A stretch of DNA of 64,000 nucleotides, taken from positions 78,178 through 142,177 of the forward strand of contig DUBO01000014.1 of NCBI GenBank assembly GCA_012960245.1, given 5' to 3'. Shown here one piece after another: positions 9,014-16,939 of the stretch. The position numbers and the translations under genes were made by a program. The notes under the pieces were generated by a model. It was not told where the DNA came from. It saw only the letters and a program-made list of their open reading frames with translations, and did not search any database. The first letter of the stretch is position 1. Each line of letters begins with the position of its first letter. Origin of the DNA: Candidatus Binatota bacterium. Its GTDB lineage: Bacteria > Desulfobacterota > Binatia > UBA1149.

Positions 9014-10213
9014 GTGGCTGGAAAATACAAAACCCCCGGCGGTCCCCTGCAGGGGGTTCGCGTGCTGGACTTCTCGGCCATGGTGTCGGGGCCCATGGCC
9101 ACCAGCCTGTTGGCCGACCAGGGCGCAGACGTGATCAAGGTCGAGCAGCCCGGCTCGGGAGACCTCATTCGTTATATCGGCTGCTCGCGAGCCGGCATGT
9201 CGGCCATCTTCAACACCATCAACCGCAACAAGCGTTCGATCGCGCTCGATCTTTCCACCGAGCGCGGACTGGAGCTCGCGCTGGAGTTGGTAAAGACCGC
9301 CGACGTCGTCGTAGAAAACTTTCGTCCCGGCGTGGCCGAACGCATGGGCCTGGGCTACAAGGCGCTGCTGGCCGTCAAGCCGGAGCTGGTCTACGCGTCG
9401 ATACGCGGCTTTGGTAGCAGCGGGCCGCGCGCCGACCAGCGCGTGTACGATCTCGTGATCCAGGCCCTGTCGGGCATGGCGGCGAGCCAGGGCCGCGACG
9501 GCCGCCCCGAGTTCGTGCACAACATCGTCTGCGACAAGACCTCGGCCATCTACGCGGCCCAGGCCATCTCCGCCGCCTTGTTCGCGCGCGAACGCGGCGC
9601 CGGTGGACAGCAACTCGAACTCTGCATGCTCGACGCCAGCGTCGCCTTCCTGTGGCCCGACGTCATGCAGGACCGCAGCTGGTTGGGAGACGGAGTGTCG
9701 GCACCCGCGCCGCTGGCCGACCTGCTCGACGCCCAGCCCACGGCCGACGGTTGGGTTGCCGTGCTGGCCATCTCCGACGAAGAGTTCGCCGGGCTCGCCC
9801 GCGCCCTGGGCAAACCCCAACTGGTCGACGACCCACGCTTCTCCGAGCTGCAGTCGCGCATGGAGCACGGCGCCGAAATGTCGGCGGCCATCAAGGAGGT
9901 ATCCAGTACCCTGGCCAGCGCCGACTTCCTGGCCCGCCTGGAGGCCGAGGGTGTGCCCTGCGCGCCGGTCAACACCAGCGAGCAGCTCATCGACGACCCT
10001 CAAATCCTTGCCAATGGCCTGCTGCAGGAAATCGAGCACCCCCACTGCGGGCCCATGCGCGTGCCTGGGCCGGTGGCCCGCTTTGAAGGCACCCCCGCCG
10101 AGCTGCACTCGCCCTCGCCCTTGCTGGGAGAGCACAGCGACCAGCTGCTGGCCGAACTCGGACTCAACGAAAAGGAAATCGCCGTGCTGCGCGAGCAGGG
10201 AAACGTGGCGTGA
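9014..10213 (+). CDS. CaiB/BaiF family (type III) CoA-transferase
   Basis: 399 aa from a GTG at 9014; upstream in-frame codons overlap the SDR start region. It begins with a VRVLDFSAMVSGP segment and carries DQGADVIKVEQPG, both family hallmarks. The catalytic Asp is present in VCDKTSAIYAAQ about residue 176, and GGQQLELCMLDA follows. Family III enzymes move CoA between acyl groups or racemise 2-methylacyl-CoA (AMACR-like). Its GTGA overlap with the next gene and that gene's overlap with a third paralogue make a tight three-gene unit. Confidence 0.9.
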   Translation: MAGKYKTPGGPLQGVRVLDFSAMVSGPMATSLLADQGADVIKVEQPGSGDLIRYIGCSRAGMSAIFNTINRNKRSIALDLSTERGLELALELVKTADVVVENFRPGVAERMGLGYKALLAVKPELVYASIRGFGSSGPRADQRVYDLVIQALSGMAASQGRDGRPEFVHNIVCDKTSAIYAAQAISAALFARERGAGGQQLELCMLDASVAFLWPDVMQDRSWLGDGVSAPAPLADLLDAQPTADGWVAVLAISDEEFAGLARALGKPQLVDDPRFSELQSRMEHGAEMSAAIKEVSSTLASADFLARLEAEGVPCAPVNTSEQLIDDPQILANGLLQEIEHPHCGPMRVPGPVARFEGTPAELHSPSPLLGEHSDQLLAELGLNEKEIAVLREQGNVA

Positions 10214-11463
10214 CAAGCCCCCGGGAAAACCCCGCGGCCGAGGAAACGCAGCTGCTGGCAGGCCTGCGCGTTACAGAGCTCACGGATGAACGTGGATTCC
10301 TGGCCGGCAAGATAATGGCCGACCTCGGCGCCGAGGTCACCAAGATAGAGCCGCCCGCTGGCGACCCTGAGCGCGCGTACGGCCCCTGGCTGGGCGGCGT
10401 CGAGAAGCCCGAAGCCTCGCTTCCCTGGCTGGCCATGAATACCGGCAAGCGTTCGCTCGCCCTCGACCTGCGTCACCCGGCGGGCATGCAGGTGCTCAAC
10501 GCCTTGCTCGAGAAAACCGACGTACTGCTGCTCTCCCTGGGCGTCGCGTGGGCGGAGGGCATGGGGCTCGACTGGCCACGCCTGCACGCCGACTTTCCCC
10601 GGCTGGTATACTGCTCGATAACACCGTTCGGACTCGAAGGACCACGCGCCGGTGACGACGGCCACGACCTCGTGGTAGTGGCCGCAGGTGGCAACGCCTG
10701 GATGACCGGTGACGCCGAGGGACCGCCCCTGCGCTGCAGCATGCCCTCGTCCTACTACCACGCCGCGCCCGAGGCCGTGGTTGGCACGCTACAGGCATTG
10801 CACGCACGCGAGCTCGACGGCCTCGGACGACTCGTGGACCTCTCGATGCAGGAATGCCAGCTAGCCACCCTCATTACCGCGGCCGGTCAACAGGCGCTCG
10901 GGCGTGGCCGCGGACAACGCAGTGGAGCGCGCACCGGGGCCAGTCGCGAGATATGGCGCGCCGCGGACGGCTGGATATCATTCGGCCTGCGCGGCGGACC
11001 TGCCCGCGCCGCCAACCTGCGCGCGGTCTGCAACTGGATGGAAGAGCTCGGCAAACTCGCGCCCACCCTGCGCGATCAGGATTGGGACAGCTGGGACCCG
11101 GGCGCCGTGGACGACGAGAAGCTGCGAAGCGTGGAAGCCGCCTTCGAAAAGTTTTTCTCGACCATGACCATGACCGAGTTGTACCAGCAGGCGCTCCAGC
11201 GCCGCGTGCTACTGGCCCCCTGCAACGGGGCCCGCGAGATACTCGCCCAGCCCCAGCTTCGCAGCCGAGAGATGTTCGTGACCATCGACTACCCCCGGCT
11301 CGGGGCATCGGTAGAGCACCCCGCCCTGTTTGCCATGCTCGGTGGTAGCCGTGCGGGGTTGCGACGCGCGCCCCTGCCGGGCGAACACAACCCGGCCATT
11401 CTCGACGAACTCAATCTGTCCGACGAACAGCGCCAGCTACTCATCGACGAGGGCGTAGCGTGA
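10210..11463 (+). CDS. CaiB/BaiF family CoA-transferase paralogue, catalytic Asp apparently missing
   Basis: 417 aa starting at a GTG that overlaps the previous stop (GTGA). The N-terminal fold is recognisable (LRVTELTDERGFLAGKI, ADLGAEVTKIEPP, and LGVAWAEGMGLDW). By eye, the position aligned with the catalytic Asp of its neighbours (DKTSAIY upstream, DSLSPRY downstream) falls in PSSYYHAAPEAV and has no Asp. Heteromeric family III transferases such as BbsEF contain one subunit lacking this residue, so it may be a partner subunit of an adjacent paralogue. The alternative is a degenerate or differently aligned enzyme. Confidence 0.85.
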   Translation: MTSPRENPAAEETQLLAGLRVTELTDERGFLAGKIMADLGAEVTKIEPPAGDPERAYGPWLGGVEKPEASLPWLAMNTGKRSLALDLRHPAGMQVLNALLEKTDVLLLSLGVAWAEGMGLDWPRLHADFPRLVYCSITPFGLEGPRAGDDGHDLVVVAAGGNAWMTGDAEGPPLRCSMPSSYYHAAPEAVVGTLQALHARELDGLGRLVDLSMQECQLATLITAAGQQALGRGRGQRSGARTGASREIWRAADGWISFGLRGGPARAANLRAVCNWMEELGKLAPTLRDQDWDSWDPGAVDDEKLRSVEAAFEKFFSTMTMTELYQQALQRRVLLAPCNGAREILAQPQLRSREMFVTIDYPRLGASVEHPALFAMLGGSRAGLRRAPLPGEHNPAILDELNLSDEQRQLLIDEGVA

Positions 11464-12683
11464 ACAACAACACGACGGCGGGCCATGTGTTCAAGGACCT
11501 GCTCTTTCTCGAGTTCGGTTCGGGCGCCGCCGGCCCCATGGCCAGCCGCTACTTCGTGCAACAGGGTGCCACCGTGGTCAAGATCGAATCTCGCGCGCGA
11601 CCCGACTTCCTGCGCTACCTTAACCGCGGCGGCGAGCAAGCCTTGGACAACTCGCCGATGTTCGTGCTGCTCAACGCCGACAAGAAGAGCCTCGCCCTCA
11701 ACATGGCCGAGCAGGCGGGTCGCGAGCTGGCCTGGCGACTCATCGAGCGCGCCGACGTGGTCATCAACAACTTTGCCCCTGGCGTGATGGAAAAATGGGG
11801 CATGGACGCGACCGCCATACGCGCGCGCAACCCGGCGGTCGTCGTGGCCAGCAGCAGCCTCTTCGGCGCCACCGGTCCCGAGCGCAACTACCCCGGTTTT
11901 GGCGGCCAGGGCTCGGCCATCGCCGGCTTCAACCAGCTCACCGGCCAGCCGGGGATGGAGCCGCACGGCCCCTGGGCCACGATAACCGACTCGCTGTCAC
12001 CGCGTTACCTGGCCGTGGCGTTGTCGGCCGCACTGCTGCGACGCCGGCGCACGGGCGAAGGCTGCAGTATTGACCTCTCGCAGATAGAAGCGGCGGTATA
12101 CAGCCTCTCCGAGTTGATAGTGCGCCAGGGTGCGAACGACGAAAACATCGAGCGTCGAGCCAATAGCGACCAGCGCATGGCGCCGCACGGCGTCTACCGC
12201 TGCAAGGGCGACGACCGCTGGATTGCCGTGGCCGTGCTCGACGACGTGCGCTGGAAAATGCTGCGCGAGTTACTGGGCCGCCCCGCCTGGATGATGGAAG
12301 AAGGCCTCGACAAGCTCGAGCTGCGCCTCGAACAGGCCGACGTACTCGATCGTTGCCTGCAGGAGTACACGGCAACGCGTGACGCCGACGAGCTCTCGCG
12401 CGAGCTCCAGGAAGCCGGCATCGAGGCGGCAGTGGTCATGGACCTGGCCCGGCTCGACGACGACCCGCAGCTGGCCGCCCGCGGTTACTTTACGCGAGTT
12501 GAGCACGAGAGCCTGGGAGAGCTCGCGCTCGAACGCGTGGGCTTCACCGTGAGCGACATGCCCGCGAAGATTGAACAGCCGGGCCCCGATCTCGGACAGC
12601 ACAGCAGCGAAGTGCTGCGCGAGTTGCTGGGTCTTGACCAGGACGAAATCGACCAGCTGGGCGAACAGGGCGTACTCGCGTAA
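11460..12683 (+). CDS. CaiB/BaiF family (type III) CoA-transferase
   Basis: 407 aa, GTG start overlapping the upstream stop. Motifs: LEFGSGAAGPM, QQGATVVKIES, INNFAPGVMEKWG, and the likely catalytic Asp in TDSLSPRYLAVALSAAL. The C-terminal part has the usual APHGVYRCKGDDRWIAVAV segment. Third member of the overlapping CoA-transferase trio and followed 20 bp later by an MFS carrier. CoA donor and acceptor cannot be told from the sequence. Confidence 0.9.
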   Translation: MNNNTTAGHVFKDLLFLEFGSGAAGPMASRYFVQQGATVVKIESRARPDFLRYLNRGGEQALDNSPMFVLLNADKKSLALNMAEQAGRELAWRLIERADVVINNFAPGVMEKWGMDATAIRARNPAVVVASSSLFGATGPERNYPGFGGQGSAIAGFNQLTGQPGMEPHGPWATITDSLSPRYLAVALSAALLRRRRTGEGCSIDLSQIEAAVYSLSELIVRQGANDENIERRANSDQRMAPHGVYRCKGDDRWIAVAVLDDVRWKMLRELLGRPAWMMEEGLDKLELRLEQADVLDRCLQEYTATRDADELSRELQEAGIEAAVVMDLARLDDDPQLAARGYFTRVEHESLGELALERVGFTVSDMPAKIEQPGPDLGQHSSEVLRELLGLDQDEIDQLGEQGVLA

Positions 12684-12703
12684 GCGTCCCTGCTGACCGG
12701 CCG

Positions 12704-13945
12704 TTGCCCACCGTGAACAGGATTAATAACAGGGCGACACTGGCGGCGGTGCTGCTGGGCTGCTTCATGTGCCAGGCTGGCTTGGGCTGCGGATACATTT
12801 TCGGGGCCCTGCTCAAGCACATCGTGGCCGAGTTCGAATGGTCGCGCGCGGCTTTCTCCCTGTCGGCGGCGCCGCTGCTGCTCGCCATGGGCGGCGGCCA
12901 GGTCCTGGTTGGCCAGATGGTCGAACGCGCCGGTGCCCGGGCGGTCTTGTCGTCGGCCGTCCTGCTACTGGGTGGGTCGTTGATGCTGTTCAGCACGGTG
13001 CAGAACCTGTGGCAGTTCTACCTCTACACGGCGATGTTCGGGCTGGCGCTGGCCGGCTGCGGCGATGTTGCCGTTGGTGCCGTCACCTCGCGCTGGGTGA
13101 GCAGCAATCGCGGACTGGCGCTGGCCTTCGTATACGTTGGCTCCAACGCCGGCGGCGCCCTTGTCCCCATCCTGGCCGACCAGCTGGCGGCCGCGTACTC
13201 CTGGCGAGAGGCGGTGTGGTGGATAGGCATCGGCGCCACCGCGATCATCCTCCCCTTTGCGCTTTTCGCCGTCCGCGACCGGCCACTTGATTCGCCCGAC
13301 ACCGACACCGATCTGGCCGGCGGCGACGCAAGCGCGGGCAGCACAACGAGAGCCGACGCTACAGGCGGAGTCGACCTTCCCGAAGCGCTTCGAACCCCCG
13401 CGTTCTGGATACTCGCCTGGGCGCTGTTCAGTTTTTATTTTTACTACCTGGCCGTCAACCAGCACCTGGTCGCCTACCTGGGAGACATCGGCTACGACGA
13501 CGCCCGCGCCGCCGCCGGCCTTGGACTGGCCGTGGCGCTGGGCGTGGGGAGCAAGCTCGCCGTTGGCCTGCTCGCCGACCGCCTGCCAGCGCGCAGCGTG
13601 CTGCTGGCCAACTTCGCGCTCATAACGCTGGCCTCACTGTTGCTGCTCGGCGCGGCGCACCCCGCAATGCTGCTCGCCTTCCTTCTTACCCACGGCGTGG
13701 CCACGGCCGCCGAGAACGTGGTGATGCCGATGGCACTTATCGACTGCTTCGGCCAGCAGCACCTCGCGCGTATATACGGCGCGCTGATGTTCACGCTTTT
13801 TCCGGCCGGCGTACTCGGTTCGTGGCTGGCGGGCTCGATTTTTGACCTCTCCGGGAGCTACACCCTTGCCTTTGCCCTGTTCGCAACCTTGAATGGGTTC
13901 GCGCTGGCCGCCCTCACCCGCCTCAGACCAGCCACCGTGCTGTAA
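12704..13945 (+). CDS. Major facilitator superfamily transporter
   Basis: 413 aa with about twelve hydrophobic segments and a hydrophilic central loop rich in Asp, Thr and Ala (about residues 190-220) between the two six-helix halves. The N-terminal half contains GLALAFVYVGSNAGGALVP, similar to the monocarboxylate/oxalate-formate antiporter branch. It probably carries an organic acid across the inner membrane. Start is a TTG at 12704; a GTG nine bases later is equally possible. Its position inside the acyl-CoA block suggests uptake of the substrate degraded there. Confidence 0.88.
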   Translation: MPTVNRINNRATLAAVLLGCFMCQAGLGCGYIFGALLKHIVAEFEWSRAAFSLSAAPLLLAMGGGQVLVGQMVERAGARAVLSSAVLLLGGSLMLFSTVQNLWQFYLYTAMFGLALAGCGDVAVGAVTSRWVSSNRGLALAFVYVGSNAGGALVPILADQLAAAYSWREAVWWIGIGATAIILPFALFAVRDRPLDSPDTDTDLAGGDASAGSTTRADATGGVDLPEALRTPAFWILAWALFSFYFYYLAVNQHLVAYLGDIGYDDARAAAGLGLAVALGVGSKLAVGLLADRLPARSVLLANFALITLASLLLLGAAHPAMLLAFLLTHGVATAAENVVMPMALIDCFGQQHLARIYGALMFTLFPAGVLGSWLAGSIFDLSGSYTLAFALFATLNGFALAALTRLRPATVL

Positions 13946-13962
13946 AAGAGCGTGGCAAAACG

Positions 13963-15150
13963 ATGAACCTACACGACAATCCAGAACAGGCTTCCTTCCG
14001 CGCCGAACTCAGGCAGTGGCTGGCCGACAACCTGCCCGCTGGCTGGGGCAAGACCGTGCGCGAACCCGACGATCCAGAGGCACTTGTGGCCTTTCTCAAG
14101 CAGTGGCAGCTCAAGCTCTACGAGGGCGGCTGGGCCGGGCTCGACTGGCCCAGCGAATACGGGGGCCGCGGCGCGAGCGTGGCGGAGAGCATGATCTTCG
14201 GTGAAGAATACGCGCTGGCCGACGCTCCCAACATGATCAACATGTCGGTGGGTGCGGCGCTGGTTGGCCCGACGCTGATCGCCTGTGGTAGCGACGAGCA
14301 GAAGCGCCGCTTTCTCGAACCCGTGCTCAAGGGCGAAGAGATATGGTGCCAGGGATTCTCGGAGCCCGGCGCCGGCAGCGACCTCGCGTCGCTGAGGACA
14401 CGCGCCGATCTCGAGGGCGACCACTTCGTCGTCAACGGCCAGAAAACCTGGACCAGTTTTGCCCACCACTCGCAGTGGTGCATCCTCGTGGTGCGCACTG
14501 ATCCCGAATCCGAACGGCACCGCGGGCTGAGTTTCCTGCTGGTCGATATGAACAGCCCGGGCATCACGGTGCGACCGCTCAAGGAAATGACCGGCCACGA
14601 GTGGTTCAACGAAGTTTTTTTCGACCAGGTGAGCGTGCCCAGGGAAAACCTGGTCGGCGAGCTTCACCAGGGATGGAACGTGGTCATGACTACCCTTGCC
14701 CACGAACGCGGCAGCTCTTCGCAACACGCTCGCCTGGCCCTGCAGCTGGACAGGCTGGCACAGGCGGCCCGCGAACCGCGAGCAGACGGCAGCCGCGCGG
14801 CCGACGATCCGCTGGTGAGACAGCAACTGGCCGATTTCGCCGGGCGCATGATGATACTGCGCATGTCGGCCTGGCGACACGCGAGCACGCTTGACGCCGG
14901 CGGCGTGCCGGGCGCCGAAGGCTCCACGCTCAAGATCCTCTGGAGCGAGCTCGACCAGGAGGTCAAGTCAGCCGCCATCGACCTGCTGGGGCCGCGGGCG
15001 ATGATTCCCGCAGGCGACCCCGACGCGGTGGACGAGGGCTACTGGGCCTACGAACTGCTGTGGTCGCGCGCCGCGACCATTTATGCCGGCACGTCCGAAG
15101 TCCAGCGCAACATCATCGCAAACCGAGTACTGGGGCTGCCAAGACGATGA
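13963..15150 (+). CDS. Acyl-CoA dehydrogenase
   Basis: 395 aa. N-terminal MNLHDNPEQASFRAELRQW, beta-domain signature GFSEPGAGSDLASLR, and C-terminal YAGTSEVQRNIIANRVLGLPR are all canonical. The enzyme would introduce an alpha,beta double bond in an acyl-CoA using FAD. Its stop overlaps the ATG of the Rieske oxygenase gene (ATGA), so the two products are made together. This is the second of three acyl-CoA dehydrogenase genes in the window and is unlike the others in length and sequence, so it probably serves a different substrate. Confidence 0.94.
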   Translation: MNLHDNPEQASFRAELRQWLADNLPAGWGKTVREPDDPEALVAFLKQWQLKLYEGGWAGLDWPSEYGGRGASVAESMIFGEEYALADAPNMINMSVGAALVGPTLIACGSDEQKRRFLEPVLKGEEIWCQGFSEPGAGSDLASLRTRADLEGDHFVVNGQKTWTSFAHHSQWCILVVRTDPESERHRGLSFLLVDMNSPGITVRPLKEMTGHEWFNEVFFDQVSVPRENLVGELHQGWNVVMTTLAHERGSSSQHARLALQLDRLAQAAREPRADGSRAADDPLVRQQLADFAGRMMILRMSAWRHASTLDAGGVPGAEGSTLKILWSELDQEVKSAAIDLLGPRAMIPAGDPDAVDEGYWAYELLWSRAATIYAGTSEVQRNIIANRVLGLPRR

Positions 15151-16124
15151 CCACCGCCAAATCGACCTCCGACGATAGGCGCTTCCCCTTTCCCGCTGTA
15201 GCGAACGGCTGGTTTCGCCTGGCCTACTCCGACGAACTCGCTGCCGGGCAGGTACTGCCGTTGTCGCTGCTCGACCGTGAACTGGTGCTCTACCGCGACG
15301 AGGAGGGCGGCGCGCACGCGGTGGACGCTTACTGCCCGCACCTGGGTGCCCACCTTGGCCACGGCGGCAAGGTTGATGGTTCGGGCATACGCTGCCCTTT
15401 TCACAACTGGCTGTGGGAAGCCGACGGCAGCTGCGGTGATATTCCTTACAGCGATCACATTCCGCCACGGGCCCGCATACACTGCTGGGCACTGTCCGAG
15501 AGCAACGGCATCATCATGGCCTGGCACCACGACGCCGGACTCCCGCCCACCTTTGAAATCCCGACCCTACCCGAGTTGGAGTCAGCAGACTGGTCTCCGC
15601 TGGTGGTACGCAGGTGGACCATCAAGAGCCGCTGGCTCGACATGAACGAAAACGCAGTCGACCAGGCGCACTTTGAGTATGTACACGGCACCGCTACGCA
15701 ACCGGCCACCACTGCCGAGGTCGAGGGCCACCTTCTCAAGTGCCGCTCGCGCATGAAGATGTCGACTCCCCGCGGCAAGATTGACGGCGGCATCGACACC
15801 GACGACCACGGCCCCGGCTTCCAGGTCGTACGCGTGCACGGAGAACTCGAAACCCTGATGATCAACACCGCCACTCCCATAGACGATGAACTCACCGACG
15901 TGAGCTTTGCGTACAGCATCAAGGCCGATGGCGACGACAAGCTCATCGAGGGAATCGGTGCCTCCATCATCCGCGATCTTGAAAAACAGATGGCCCAGGA
16001 CATCGTCATCTGGGAACACAAGCGCTACCACCGCCGGCCGTTGCTCTGCGAAGCCGACGGCCCGCTGTCGGTTTACAGGCAGTGGATGTCCCAGTTTTTC
16101 AGCGAGGGAGCCGTTAGGTCATGA
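15147..16124 (+). CDS. Rieske [2Fe-2S] ring-hydroxylating oxygenase, KshA-like
   Basis: 325 aa from the ATG at 15147, overlapping the previous stop; the open frame extends upstream only over the dehydrogenase 3' end. The Rieske cluster ligands are Cys63, His65, Cys83 and His86 in a C-x-H-x17-C-x2-H arrangement. The mononuclear iron site is NAVDQAHFEYVHG with Asp172, His175 and His180. This architecture and length match the oxygenase component of 3-ketosteroid 9-alpha-hydroxylase and related cholesterol 7-desaturase (DAF-36) enzymes. No reductase partner is encoded nearby, so electrons must come from elsewhere. The steroid assignment is family-level inference. Confidence 0.87.
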   Translation: MTTAKSTSDDRRFPFPAVANGWFRLAYSDELAAGQVLPLSLLDRELVLYRDEEGGAHAVDAYCPHLGAHLGHGGKVDGSGIRCPFHNWLWEADGSCGDIPYSDHIPPRARIHCWALSESNGIIMAWHHDAGLPPTFEIPTLPELESADWSPLVVRRWTIKSRWLDMNENAVDQAHFEYVHGTATQPATTAEVEGHLLKCRSRMKMSTPRGKIDGGIDTDDHGPGFQVVRVHGELETLMINTATPIDDELTDVSFAYSIKADGDDKLIEGIGASIIRDLEKQMAQDIVIWEHKRYHRRPLLCEADGPLSVYRQWMSQFFSEGAVRS

Positions 16125-16933
16125 AGCGGGTAATAGACGCCTGGGTCAACGTAAACATGTCGGAGCTGGGGACGCCCGACTACCTGCTCGAGGTCGCCGA
16201 AAAATACTTCAAGCAGGGCGACGATTTCTTCCGCGACTACAGCATAGAAGAGATGACGGCCACCATGGACGAGCTGGGTGTGGAGCGAGCCATCCTGACC
16301 ACCGACGTCAGCAAGCCCTCGGCCCACGTCCTGTCCTTCATCGAAAAACAGCCCGACCGCTTTGCCTTGGGCGTGCACCTGGACCCCCGCCGGCTGATGA
16401 AGACGGTGAACGAGCTGGCGGCCATGGCCGCGTCGCAGCCGCTGGTGCTGGCCCGTATCACGCCGTTCTACTTTGGCCTGCCGCCCACCGACCCGGTTTA
16501 CTACCCGGTGTACAGTAAGTGCATCGAACTCGGCCTGCCGCTGACCATCAACACCGGCATACCCGGCCCACCCGCACCCGCGGCCTGCCAGGACCCACTG
16601 CACCTTGACCGGGTGTGCCTGGATTTTCCTGATCTCAAGCTGGTGATGGCGCACGGCGCCGACCCCTGGTGGGGTGTTGCCTGCCGGCTGATGCTGAAGT
16701 ACCCGAACCTCTACATGATGACCTCGGCTTACCTGCCGAAGTACCTGCCCACCGAGCTATTGGTTTTCATGGAAAAGCGCGCGCCGGGCAAGGTCATGTT
16801 TGCCAGCGACCACCCGGCGATCCCGATCGGCCGCTGCGTGGAAGAAGCCCGCCGCCTGCAGTTGGACGACAGTACTCTTGCTGCCTACCTGCACGGCAAC
16901 GCCGCACGCCTGTTCTTCGGCGAAGACGGCTGA
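16121..16933 (+). CDS. Amidohydrolase-2 fold protein with altered metal site
   Basis: 270 aa, start overlapping the Rieske stop (ATGA). TIM-barrel amidohydrolase_2 features are seen: LGVHLDPRR, LVMAHGADPWW with a conserved His, and VMFASDHPAIP with the catalytic Asp. The N-terminal strand reads VIDAWVNVN where family members have an HxH or DxH metal pair. It may therefore use one fewer metal ligand, act as a decarboxylase- or hydrolase-like enzyme, or be inactive. Co-transcription with a Rieske oxygenase suggests processing of its product. Confidence 0.82.
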   Translation: MKRVIDAWVNVNMSELGTPDYLLEVAEKYFKQGDDFFRDYSIEEMTATMDELGVERAILTTDVSKPSAHVLSFIEKQPDRFALGVHLDPRRLMKTVNELAAMAASQPLVLARITPFYFGLPPTDPVYYPVYSKCIELGLPLTINTGIPGPPAPAACQDPLHLDRVCLDFPDLKLVMAHGADPWWGVACRLMLKYPNLYMMTSAYLPKYLPTELLVFMEKRAPGKVMFASDHPAIPIGRCVEEARRLQLDDSTLAAYLHGNAARLFFGEDG

Positions 16934-16939
16934 ACCCGT

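Noticed and set aside
12704..13945. Considered naming the MFS protein an oxalate/formate antiporter
   Set aside because: Only general similarity; no signature residues that fix the substrate.
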